Shown in pieces: positions 25,902 to 36,791 of a DNA stretch of 64,000 nt. The stretch is from Annona cherimola (lineage: Eukaryota; Streptophyta; Magnoliopsida; Magnoliales; Annonaceae). Under the pieces are notes generated by a model. It saw nothing but the letters and a program-made list of their open reading frames with translations. It was not told the DNA's origin and made no database searches. The position numbers and the translations under genes are program-made. Positions within the stretch are counted from its first letter, which is position 1. Each line of letters starts with the position of its first letter. The DNA lies in NCBI GenBank assembly GCA_030490835.1, contig CM059972.1, forward strand, positions 40,837,452 through 40,901,451, given 5' to 3'.

Positions 25902-27687
25902 TGTTGGAAACATGTTTAAAACAAAACAAAATTGACCAAAGCATTAGTTTTGATGATTAACAAAGACTAATTTGAGTATATCAAGTATACTAATGAGTTT
26001 GCCAAATGTTTTAAGGAACTGAAATAGTCAAGTCGAACCCCAATTCGACTTGGACTTCGACTTAGGGTGAAGTCGATCCCAAAGTCGACTCCATTATCGA
26101 CTTGAAGTAGAACTTCAAAGGCAAAATCAGAAATGGAAGAGTAGCAGGTGAAGTCGCAGGCTAAGTCGACTCCACTTGCGACTTGGGAAGCCAAGTCGCA
26201 CATGAAGTCGACCTCACTATCGACTTCAGTCGAGAAAAACTGTCCAGACCTGATTTCGGGGCACAAAGCTTCCCAAGTCGCAGGCCAAGTCAACTCCAGG
26301 TGCGACTTGGGTGAAGTCGCAGACAAGGCCGACTCCATCCTCGACTTGAGAAGTTCAGACTTCAAAATGCAGTTCCAAGCCCATTCCAAGAATCTACTTG
26401 AACGTTATCAAGATCCAAATCAAGGAGCAAAGACTATTCTCAAAGATAACTTGAGTTTCACTCAAGTTCAAAGTAAGAATACATGTTCAAGATCAAATCA
26501 AGTCTATCAAGTCCTAAAGATCAAATGACTCCAAAGCAAAGCAAGGTACATGAATCTGTCCTACAAGAATCAAACTCTCCAAAGATTCATGAGGTTTAAG
26601 CCTATCCAAGATAAACCAAAAACAAGGACTTCAAGATTAACAAGATCTACAAGTATGAGGAATCATCCAGAATGAAAATGATTCAAAGGAAGAAAGCCAA
26701 GCATGATAGAAGCAGATCAAATGAAGATCAAAGCATTTTCAGCAAAAACCGAGCCAAGTCGCAAGTCAAGTCGACTCCAGGATCGACTTGAATCGAAGTC
26801 TGAAGCCAAGTCGACGAAGACTCAGACCTGGGAATCTGAAGAACTGGAGTCGCAGACGAAGTCGACTCCAGATGCGACTTGGGAAGCCAAGTCGCAAGCC
26901 AAGTCGACTCCACCTTCGACTTGGAAAATAACGTTCGAATTTTTGAACGTTGGAGTTCATTAAATGCGCGCCACCTACCCTCTAACGTTCGGATTCCCTC
27001 CACAATTATAAAAGGGAGTTATTGTGGACGAGGGAAAGAGCGGAAAAACATTAAGTGTGCTTAACTCCTATATCCAAGAGCTTCAAAGAGATCAAGACAT
27101 TCAAAGAGGAAGAATTATGCTTCAAATTGCAAGAGCTACATTTCTGAATCTTCAAAGCCTACATTACGAGTTCTTCCCTGCGCCAAATTGTTTCTACACA
27201 TCTGTAAAGTGTAGACTTCTTTTGTTATTTTACTTTGTTGTATTGAACTTGATTTAGTTTGAGGAACTAAGATCAAGTATAAGCAAGGTAGTGTGTGATT
27301 GGAGTGGAACTCATCACCTACCTGTGCTATGTTGTGTTGAGGCCCCCTAGAGCTAGAATCTAGAAGAGAGCAAGAGGCTCTGGTTGTTGATGCCCCCTAG
27401 AGCTAGAATCTAGAGGCTCTAGTTGTATTCGCGGAATACAATAGTGGAACCCAAGTCAGAAGGAGTGTGAGCTTGGAAGAGTGGAGTAGGGAGGTTGCCC
27501 GAACCACTATAAAAACCTTGCCTGCCTGATTTATATTTCTACTCTCTACATTATCTTGCTTTCCATTTAGTTTCTTCATTAAGGGGACTAGATTAATCCG
27601 GGGTAAAGTTTATGTTTAAGTTGTAAATTTTTAATTACCCAATTCACCCCTCCCCTCTTGGGTTTTGCCATTAACTCGGGACCAACA
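25902..27687 (+). mobile_element. Solo family S LTR, 1786 bp
   Basis: It runs from TGTTGGAAACATG to GGGACCAACA and is flanked by GTTTC on both sides (25897-25901 and 27688-27692). Palindromic module clusters lie at 26025-26345 and 26755-26935. ACCTACC is at 26973-26979 and TATAAAAG at 27007-27014. The upstream GCGCATT arm is degenerate (TTCATT). Two copies of the about 50-bp CCCCCTAGAGCTAGAATCTAG unit occur from 27341, the second shortened by 11 bases. Long open frames at 25967-26389 and 26148-26528 are products of the stop-free modules, not genes. Confidence 0.96.
27007..27014 (+). promoter_or_regulatory. TATA-like box of the S LTR
   Basis: TATAAAAG, 28 bp after an ACCTACC box (26973-26979). 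The placement matches the other S LTRs. Confidence 0.55.
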
Positions 27688-28654
27688 GTTTCTAATGTGT
27701 TTAAGGATGGCCATCCCTTAGCAAAAAAATGTTGAAATGATGTTTTACATCAAATGCAATATTATGAAATTTCTCTTTGATAAATGCTATGGAAAAATGA
27801 TGTGATTCTATGTTTCTGATTAAAAAATCATGCTAGCATGTTAAAGATGAATTTATGCAAAAGTTCATGTGTACAGGATACTAGGTCCACTTGAAGGGTA
27901 TAAGCGGACCGATTGTCCCCCCTTGGTGTGGCCAAGTCGCTTAAAACAGCCCCAAGGCCGGCGGCGCCCTCTCTGAAATGGGAGTTAACGTGACAGATGG
28001 TTACCTGGCTAGCTTCCATCCTAAGGGAGAAATGATATATATGTTCATATTTTCATATGACATTATGCATATGGGACCCGTGATGGGTACAGGATTTCAT
28101 GCTTTTAAGATATACCTTTAGACAAGGTATAAATTGCTTTCCATTATGATTTTAAGTGCAAAATGTTACCTGAAATGATTTGCCTGTAAAATGCAAATAG
28201 CTTGCTTATTGAGTTTCGACTCACGATTTTGTTTTCCAAACCCAAAGACAGGTGAAGGACAGGACATGGCAAAGGAGCAAGTGCCAGCTTAAGGAATCAA
28301 TGAACTTTCATGTTATGGAACTTATTTGGGAAGAATGTAAACTGAAATTTTATGTTGTGTTTGATGACTATGATGTATATATGCCGTGACATCTGATTTA
28401 GGCACTTGTTGAAATGTCGCTTGAACAGCATATTTGTATGTGATGAATGGATCGAAATAACTTAGATATGTCTGAGTTTGTAATTATGAGATCTTAAATT
28501 GTTATGTGGACTTCTATGTGATCATAATTAATGGGATAAATATCCGATAAAACCCGCCGTGTGACAGGGCAACAATCCTGATCACGTTTACCAATCAATA
28601 TGATCCCGAGGTAAGGGCTAGGATGTGACGCTCGGTTTGGGGTGCCACAGTAGG

Positions 28655-31415
28655 GAAGGGAATTTGTGGAGGAAAACTCTTCCAAGTGATTAGGGTTTGG
28701 AGAGCATCAATCTAAGTAAGTAGATGTGTTATTTTGATTGGTTTATCTTGAGTTCTTGAACTCCAAAATTTAAAAATGAAATGGATGTTTAAACATGCTT
28801 TAAAGTGATGATTCAACATGATTTTGAATGAATATGGAATGGGTATTAGCTTGCATGTATGAAATTCCATGATTTAGATGATGAAAAGTGAAGTTTTGAA
28901 TGATATATGATGTTATAAATTAAATTATGGACGGAACAGTAAATGGATGAATTTCAGTATGAAAATTTTTAGAAAGAATAATTATGGGGTAATTACTAAA
29001 CTGAAAAACTTTTAGAAGAAAATGATAAGTAATTTTCAAATTAAAAATCCGATAAGATTCACCTAAACAGGGTAAAATGGGAGACAGGATCAGCTGTAGA
29101 ACCGGATTTGTAATAATTTTTATACAAGTAATTTAAGGCTGAAACTTTTAGAGAATGTATAAGATATATTTAGTATCATACTAAAAAATAAAAATTAGGT
29201 TTTTATGGGTATAAATATACCCAATAATTTAAGTGATTAAGGCTGATTGAAAATGGATGCTGCTGTCCAGCAAGGTAAAAATAACAAAATAAATATAAAT
29301 ACTTAATTTTTTATGCTGAAAATATTTATTTTGATTAATTAATGTAGTTATTAAGTTATGGTAGAAATTTAAGATCAAAAATACTTGATTTGATATTAAT
29401 TAAAGTTTTTGACATTTCAGTACGCCTGATTTCAGCATATGTTGATAGTTTGAGGAAAAAATCAAAAAGAAATATGAAACCTATGTAGAAATAATCAAAA
29501 TTGATATATGTGTTAAATCCTTAAATATGGATTAATAAAATTTGGATTATATGCTGAAATTTCGGAATAATATAACTGCTTAGGGTTATGTGTCAAAAGA
29601 CACGTTAAACGGGTGAAAAATGGGTTCCAAAGTTGCTGTTTTGGAAACCTATGATTAGTGGATTTAAATTCCATAAAAATACCCTAAGTACAGTGGTAAT
29701 TAAGGATAATTATCATGCTGAAATGTGGATTAAATTTCTAACTTCGAAAATTTTATGAAAGACCTCATATATGTGTTGCCAAATGGGCATATGTGAAGGA
29801 TAGACATGCATAAGTGGTAAATGACCTAAGTAAATTGATTTTGTGCAAAAATGGATAAAAATATGATAAATTTTGTGAATATATATCTTTTTAGAATTAA
29901 ATGATGTAATTCCAAATTTTGGAATTAATTAATGAGGCTTAAGGCGACCACATGTGCTTAAAATGAGCACCGATGTGTGAATTTTGGAAAATAAGTGAAA
30001 AATGGCTTAAGGAAGGTAATGAGACACTAAATAATAATTATTGGATGATTATTATATGATTGAATGATTACCCTACCGAAGGGACTGAATGTGATGTGTA
30101 ATAGCTCATGAAATGCACAAGTATATGCTATACGGGCATAACGACTTGAGAAGTCGAAGAAATTAGGTATGTTAATGAAAATGGGTTGGAAAACTGAGTT
30201 GAATGCAAGCAAAGGAAATATATGAATGTTATATCATTCTTATATGTATAGGAAAAGACAAAGGGATAAACGAAACGGAAAGCTAAGCAAGCGAGGTAAG
30301 CAAGTAGCTTTCTAAATGATTTTGGTTTTCATTACAAGGTATTTAAGGATGATCATTCCTTATTTATATGTGTATTGAAATGTTTATTTCTATTGAAATA
30401 AATGATTGCTTATGGTTTCGCAATTATGCTTGAAATGTGATGAAACATGAATTTATATGATGTTTCATTGAAATGGTGTTTAAAGAAGGATGGTGCAAAG
30501 AATTCTCTACATGAGAATGACAAGTTCCATGTGTAACGGAGTATATAATGCCGGGGTGACTAAAAGTCATGCATGGAATGAAAATCAAGTAGGCTAGTCG
30601 AGGTAGTAAATGGACAAGGAGTCCCCTTTGACGTTGCCAAGTCAGAAAGGACCGGCGAGGTAGGCTAGTTGAGGTAGTAAGTGGACATGGAGTCCCCCTT
30701 GACGTTGCCAAGTCGGAAGGTCCGGCGCCAAGGATGGAAAGGATCATATCATGAAAGAGGGTTCCCCGTGCTAGCGCACCGTCACATGAAGGATAACGTC
30801 ATCAATGGAAATGATGAATTTGCACATCCAATGTTTATAAAATGTTTATGAAAAGTGTTTGAATGATTTATGAAAAGATTCTTTCTCTACAGGTAATAAG
30901 TGTCTCTACCGAAGGGAGAAAAATGCTTTTAAATAAATATGCCTTCAAAATGAATTGCCTGTAAAATATAAGCTTGCTTATTGAGTTTCGACTCACGTTT
31001 TTATTTTCCAAACCCATAGACAGGCGGAAGAAGAGACCTGGCAAAGGAGCAAGGAGCTGACTATTGAGGAAATGGAAGACATTATAAGTTTCATGTTTGT
31101 GAAAAACTTATGTCGTATGATTGTAAATACTTTGATGTTTTGTGTTGACATCTATTATGATACATGCAATGACATCTGATTTATGAGATGGTTTGAAATA
31201 TGTTATGAAAATCATGTCTAGTTATGACATTATTGGATGGAAATGACTCAGATATGCATGAAATGAACATATGAGTAATTAAACTCCTATGAAAAGATAT
31301 TTAATTGGATAAATATTCATTAAAACCTGTCGTGTGATAGGGCAACAATCTTGATCACGTTTACTAGTCGAACGATCTTGAGATAAGGTTGTGACGCTCG
31401 GGCTGGGGCGCCACA
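28655..31415 (+). mobile_element. 3' part of a forward family L LTR inserted in copia RT
   Basis: From about 28692 (GTGATTAGGGTTTGG) it follows the other L LTRs to the end at GGGGCGCCACA (31411-31415). CTCTG (31416-31420) is the right target-site copy and is at the same time the first bases of copia RT coding sequence. The 5' portion, about 1.5 kb, is absent, so this LTR was itself opened by the MULE-bearing DNA to its left or truncated. A 71-bp direct duplication (30592 and 30663, GGCTAGT…CCAAGTC) is unique to this copy. No genes are seen. Confidence 0.82.
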
Positions 31416-32116
31416 CTCTGTGCCAAGAATTTTCTAAGATTATGCAAAGCGAATTCGAAATGAGCATGATGGAAAAATTAAATTTCTTTCTTGGACTGCA
31501 AATCAAGCAAGAAGCCAAAGGGATCTTCATAAATAAGTCCAAGTATATCAAAGAAATGCTAAAGAAATTCAGAATGCAGACTAGCAAGGGAGCAAACACT
31601 CCAATGAGTTCAACAATTAAGATCGACACGGATGAAAACGGTAAATGTGTCGAACAAAAGCTATACAAAAGTATGATAGGTTCTTTGTTATATTTAACTG
31701 CTTCTAGACCCAATATTCTATTCAGTGTTTGCATGTGTTCTAGATTTCAATCATGTCCAAAAGAATCACATTTAATGGTTGTGAAAAGAATTTTCAAATA
31801 TTTGACAAATACCACTAATCTTGGACTATGGTATCCAAAGGGGTCAACTTTTGATTTAATCGGCTACTTGGATGCAGATTTTACTGGATACAAAGTAGAT
31901 AGAAAGAGTACTAGTGGAACATGTCAATTCCTTGGAAACATGTTGGTATCATTGTATTCAAGGAAACAAACTAGAGTTTCTCTATCTACAGCGGAAGCCG
32001 AATATATAGCCGCCGGGAGCTGTTGTGCCCAACTACTTTGGATGAAGCAGTAACTAAAAGATTATGGTGTTGATTATCAAAATATTCCAATTAAATATGA
32101 TAATATAAGTGCAATC
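31416..32116 (+). pseudogene. Copia RT C-terminus and RNase H (plus-strand S element), first part
   Basis: The open frame continues the end of a Ty1/copia reverse transcriptase (CQEFSKIMQSEFEMSM, the FFLGLQI segment) and the connection into RNase H (DADFTGYKVDRKSTSG, TAEAEYIA). It is a relative of, but not identical to, the minus-strand pol at 33804-35278. Its upstream part with the YVDD site is missing because a family L LTR is inserted at CTCTG. A stop (TAA) occurs at 32051-32053, just after LLWMKQ. The frame is cut at CAATC (32112-32116) by the complete minus-strand element and resumes at 41885. Confidence 0.9.
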
Positions 32117-33448
32117 TTTCGTTCCCGAGTTAATGACAATTACCCAAGAGGGGAGGGGTGAATTGGGTATTTAAAATTTTTCTACTTAAACAGAAATTTT
32201 ACCCCGGATTAATCTAGTCCCCTTTATGAAGAAATAAATAGAAAGCAATATAGTGCTGAGAGCAGAAATAAAAATCAACAAGCAAGATTTTATAGTGGTT
32301 CGGGCAACCTTCCCTACTCCACTCTTCCAAGCTCACACCTCTTGTGAATTGGGTTCCACTATGTATTTCACAAATACAACTAGAGCCACTGCTTTCTTAT
32401 AGATTCCAGCTCTAGGGGGCATCAACAATTCACAGCACAAGTAGGTGACGAGTTCCACTCTAATCACACACTACTTTGCTTACACTTGATCTTAGTTACC
32501 CGAACTAAATCAAGTTCAATACAACAAGAAAAAGTAAAAGAAAATTTCAACACGTTACTGATGTGTAGAGGCAGATTTGGCGCAGAGAAGAACTTGTAAT
32601 GCATTCTGAAAGATTCAACGAACAGCTCTTGGCAGTTTGAAAGAGAGGTTCTTCTTCTAGATGTTGGCTTGATCACTTAATGCTCTTAGAGATGGGAGTT
32701 GTTCTCAATCAATGAATTCTCAGCTTGCTAGTTGAACTTGAAATTCTTTAGAGATGACCTTGATCACTTGATTTTCTTCATATTGATTGTTCTCTCATTT
32801 ATTTATAACTCTCGGAACTTAGTATAATCATCCTAGTTTGAAAACTTTAAGCTCTATATCTTGAAATATTGAATACTTGAATCTTGGAGTGCCCAATGAT
32901 GTCCAAATGTGTGTTCTTAATTTGAATTGATGAATCCATGCATCTTTACTTAGCTTTAGACTTGTTGTGATCTTCAAAACGCACGCTGTTAGTATGAAGT
33001 CGAAGCTGGAGTCGACTTGGTCTGCGACTTCACCCAAGTCGCATGCGGAGTCGACTTGGGATGCGACTTCGGCAGCTCTCGTTCCCGATTTCAACTCTGG
33101 ACAGAAAATCATGGTTGAAGTCGATGCTGGAGTCGACTTGGTCTGCGACTTCACCCAAGTCGTACGCGGAATCGACTTTGTTTGCGACTTTGCCAGCTTT
33201 GCTCCTCAATTTCAACGCTGGACGAAAAATGCTACTTGAAGTCGCTGCTGGAGTCGACTTGGGGATCCACTTGGCCTAAGTCGATACCTGAGTCGACTTG
33301 GAAATCGACTTATCCTGTCATCCTTCATTTTCTTCATTTGTATATCCTTTAATCATCTTCACAAACATGTTAGTAACCAAAACTTACTCAAATTGATTTG
33401 TTAATCATCAAAATATAGACTTGGCTTATTTTCCACATGTTTCCAACA
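32117..33448 (-). repeat. 3' LTR of the minus-strand copia element
   Basis: 1332 bp. Its outer end reads TTTCGTTCCC where the partner has TGTTGGTTCT, so the terminal TG is mutated. A single palindromic cluster lies at 32998-33312. The region from about 32880 to 33448 appears identical to the partner LTR. Confidence 0.95.
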
Positions 33449-33449
33449 A

Positions 33450-33461
33450 TCTCCCCCTTTT
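33450..33461 (-). other. Polypurine tract adjoining the 3' LTR
   Basis: On the minus strand it reads AAAAGGGGGAGA directly before TTGTTGG. Two further purine tracts on the same strand lie at 33663-33674 (after TTGAC) and 33752-33762. Several tracts upstream of the 3' LTR are a known Sirevirus trait. Confidence 0.8.
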
Positions 33462-33462
33462 C

Positions 33463-33803
33463 GATGATTGACAAAACTAATTTGAGTGTATACCTTTCGA
33501 TGTCTTTAAAACATACTATTTTATCTTGTTTTGATATCTTTAGAATAATAACTGGTCTTTTGCATTTTGAACTTTAACATACGTATTCCATTTCCAATAA
33601 CTCACAAGTTAAAACCATTCATACAAGCATTTAAAATCGAGACTACTCAAATCCTAATATTTTCTCCCCCTTTTTGTCAATTGATAAAAAAAAATAGAGA
33701 TGAAGCGGGTTAATCCTTTGAGAGTGGCGGGACGCCTCCTCCTGAACCTGTGCTCCCCCTCAGCTTGTGCTTTTCTAAGTTTATTTCTCCTATCTTATTT
33801 TTC
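33463..33803 (-). other. Short pol to 3' LTR spacer lacking the extra ORF
   Basis: In the plus-strand S element the corresponding interval holds a 1.6-kb ORF. Here the flanks are kept (CTTAGAAAAG next to RNase H, CAATTGACAAAAAGGGGGAG next to the LTR), but only about 100 bp lie between them. Confidence 0.7.
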
Positions 33804-34571
33804 CTAATTTAATTCGATCATCCCCATATCATTTCTGATTTTATAAAAAGATTCTTTTGCTAGAGGTTTGGTGAATATATCTGCAATTTGATCTTCTGTT
33901 CTCACATATTCCAAACATATATCATGATTTTCTACATGTTCTCTAATAAAATGATGTCTAAGGTCTATATGCTTGGTCCTAGAATGCAGTACTGGATTTT
34001 TAGTTAAACATATTGCACTTGTATTATCACATCTAATAGGTATATCTTTAAAATTCGTACCATAATCCCTAAGTTGTTGTTTCATCCAAAGCAATTGGGC
34101 ACAACAGCTCCCGACGGCAATATATTTGACTTCCGCGGTGGATAGAGCAACACTAGTTTGTTTTCATGAAAACCATGAAACCAACATGTTCTCAAGAAAT
34201 TGACATGTTCCACTAGTACTTTTTCTATCTACCTTGTAACCGGAAAAATCCGCGTCCGAGTAGCCAATTAGATCAAAATTAGAACCTTTTGGATACCAAA
34301 GTCCTATGTTGGTAGTATCTACTAAATATCTGAAAATTCTTTTTACAGCTACCAAGTGTGATTCTTTTGGACATGCTTGAAATCTAGAGCACATGCAAAC
34401 ACTAAATAGTTTATCGAGTCTAGACGCAGTTAAATATAATAAAGAGCCTATCATGCTTCTATATAATTTTAAATCAACTAGTTTGTCTTTCTCATCTTTG
34501 TCAATTTTAATGGTTGAGCTCATAGGTGTGTTTGCCCCTTTGCTATTTTGCATGCTGAACGTCTTTAACAT
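33804..34571 (-). pseudogene. Copia RT C-terminus and RNase H
   Basis: The 34571-34164 part carries SKGANTPMSS and the DADFSGYKVDRKSTSG motif with the first RNase H acidic residues. A stop after MLVSWFS and a short gap separate it from 34094-33804, which ends in DQIADIFTKPLAKESFY and a stop. Between them TAEVKYIA replaces the usual TAEAEYIA. RNase H removes the RNA strand during reverse transcription. The stops make the copy defective. Confidence 0.9.
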
Positions 34572-34612
34572 TTCTTTGATATACTTGGATTGGTTTATGA
34601 AGATCCCTTCAC

Positions 34613-35278
34613 TTAGTTGCTTAATTTGTAGTCGAAGGAGAAATTCAGCTCCCCTATCATACTCATCTCAAATTCTTTCTGAATAAGCTGAGAAAATTCT
34701 TGACAAAGGATCTCATTAGTAGCACCAAAAATAATATCATCAACATAAATTTGAATAATCAAGATATCTTTTTCTTTATACTTGATAAACAAAGTGGTGT
34801 CTACCTTTCCCTTTTGAAAATCATGATCAATCAGAAATTTGCTTAATCTTTCATACCAAGCCCTTGGAGCTTGTTTTAATCCATATAATGCTTTGGTTAA
34901 TTTGTATAAAAATTTAGATTGATCTTTCTCCTCAAATCCAGGTGGTTGTTCAATATATATCTCTTCATTTATATACCCATTCAAAAATGCATTTTTAACA
35001 TCCATTTGAAACAACTTAAAGTTCATGTGAGATGCAAAAGCTAGTAAAATGCGAATGGCCTCTAATCTAGCAACCGGAGCATAGGATTCCTCAAAGTCTA
35101 TCCCTTTTTCTTGTGAGTATCCTTTTGTCACAAGTCTAGCTTTGTTTCTTACCACAAGTCCACTTTCATCTAATTTGTTCCTAAAGACCCATTTTGTGCC
35201 AATGACAATACAGTCTTTTGGTCTTGGAACAAGATGCCAAACTTGGTTTTTTTCAAATTGATTTAGCTCTTCTTGCAT
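34613..35278 (-). pseudogene. Copia reverse transcriptase
   Basis: The frame starts in the N-terminal RT segment ([19 protein letters not shown]), continues through [23 protein letters not shown] and the catalytic YVDD (codons at 34736-34747), and ends after a frameshift near ELNFS. In copia elements RT is released from one Gag-Pol polyprotein. Here a TAG at about 35288-35290 stands where a Trp codon (TGG) is expected between integrase and RT, so the polyprotein is cut by one apparent G-to-A change. Confidence 0.92.
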
Positions 35279-35287
35279 TGCTATGAT

Positions 35288-36427
35288 CTAGTTTTCATCA
35301 TCAACAGCTTGATCAATAGAGGTTGGTTCAATTTTGGATACAAAGGCGTATTGTCCATAAATATTTTGTTTTGACCTTCTAGTCTTTACACCTTCATAGA
35401 TATGCCCTATAACTTGCTCAATTGGATGGGAATTTCTGAATTTTAAGTCAGTTGGAGGTTTATGGGAATTATTACCTTCACTTACCTTTTCCTCCGTGGA
35501 TTCTTCTTGCTTTTCCACATGCAGTTTTTCAAGATTACTTGTGTCATCATCTGCATCACTTAAATCATCTTTTCTTTTGGAGCATGGATTAAATTCATCA
35601 AAAACAACAAGTATTGACTCTTCTACAACTTGGTTCAGTTTATTGAAGACTCTATATGCTTTGCTATTTGATGAGTAACCAAGGAATATTGTCACATCGC
35701 TCTTAGCATCCAATTTTTTCAAGTTGGTTTTTCCATTGTTCAAAACATAACATGTGCAACCAAAAGCATGAAAATATGAAATATTTAGTTTTCTACCTTT
35801 CCATAGCTCATATGGGGTCCTTTTCAAGATTGCTCTAATGGTAACTCGATTCAACACATGACAAGCTGTACTTACAGCTTCACTCAAAAATTTCTTGGAT
35901 AATTTACTCTCATTTAGCATTGTTCTAGCCATCTCTTGTATGGTTCTATTTTTCCTTTCAACCACTCCATTTTGTTGTGGAGTTCTTGGTGCAGAAAATG
36001 TGTGGTGAATTCCTTTTTCATTACATAATTCTATGAATCGTTTATTTTCAAACTCACCACCATGATCACTTCTAATGGTCATAATAGTACTTTGTTTTTC
36101 ATTTCGCACCAAGTTTACAAAAGTTACGAATATAGAGAAGGCTTCATCTTTGCTAGCTAAGAGAATTACCCATGTGAATCTTGAAAAGTCATCAACTATT
36201 ACAAACACATACTTCTTTCCACCAATGGTTAAAATGTCGGATGACCCATATAGATCCATGTGTAGCAATTCAAGTGGCCTAGTGGTGGAAATCTCCCTTT
36301 TGGTAGAGAAAGACATTTTAGGTTGTTTTGACAATTGACATGCCTTGAAAATTTTATCTTTGTCATATTTCAATTTTGGCAATCCTTCCACCAAATTCTT
36401 TTTCCATAGGGTCTTGATGTTTGACAT
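35288..36427 (-). pseudogene. Copia integrase
   Basis: The D,D35E core is intact: Asp58 (LLHMDLYG), Asp121 (IRSDHGGEF) and Glu157 (NGVVERKNR), numbering from the Met at 36427. The spacing is 35 residues between the second Asp and Glu. The N-terminal zinc-binding HHCC finger has lost one Cys: FKAC stands where CxxC is usual. The C-terminal part (FHAFGC, FLGYS, VVFDE) is normal for copia. Upstream a frameshift near 36430 separates it from the GAG-pre-integrase segment. Confidence 0.93.
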
Positions 36428-36785
36428 GTTTTACATGCCCAAGCCTTTTATGCCAAACCCATGGATCATTGTCAATGGCCATTAGACATTGACCATCAAG
36501 TTCATCAAGTGAAATCAAATAAACATTTCCATGTCTTTTTCCGCTAAACATGATATGTTCTCCATCAAATACATTGCGTATAGATGATTCAAACACAACA
36601 TTGTATCCTTTATCACATAATTGGCTAATACTCATTAGATTGTTCTTGAGTCCTTCAACAAACAACACATCCTCCATACATGCATTTGAAGTACTATAAA
36701 TGTTTCATTTACCTTTAATTTTACCTTTCTCGTTGTTTCCAAAGGCAACAGTTCCATCGTTGCAAGGCTTGAGTTTATGAAATAA
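36363..36785 (-). pseudogene. GAG-pre-integrase segment and start of integrase finger
   Basis: The frame contains FVEGLKNNLMSISQLCDKGY and WHKRLGH, hallmarks of the copia region between protease and integrase. Its 5' end abuts the solo LTR inserted at 36787-36791, and a stop (TGA) lies just upstream of the Met at 36677. The frame runs out of register near 36440. Confidence 0.85.
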
Positions 36786-36791
36786 ACTTCT

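Larger units (their letters stand above)
22890..28649 (+). mobile_element. Solo family L LTR (long form), forward, split by an S LTR
   Basis: It starts TGTGAAACCC, ends GGGGTGCCACA, and is flanked by GTAGG (22885-22889 and 28650-28654). Removing the S LTR and one target-site copy (25902-27692) leaves about 3.97 kb, matching the 3.93- and 4.03-kb copies nearby. Landmarks in sense order are a leader-like AGGATTAGGGTTTGG near 24380, the GC-rich block near 27895-28015, TTGAGTTTCGACTCACG near 28214, and GACAGGGCAACAATCCTGATCACG near 28562. There is no coding region; 24268-24486 and others are short chance frames. Confidence 0.92.

Noticed and set aside
32828..33279. Overlapping open frames on both strands with repeated VDSACDLGEVADQ-like words (also at 26148, 36964, 41264, 42352, 43047)
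   Set aside because: They come from the palindromic LTR modules, which lack stop codons in several frames on both strands. Position in LTRs and strand symmetry argue against coding.
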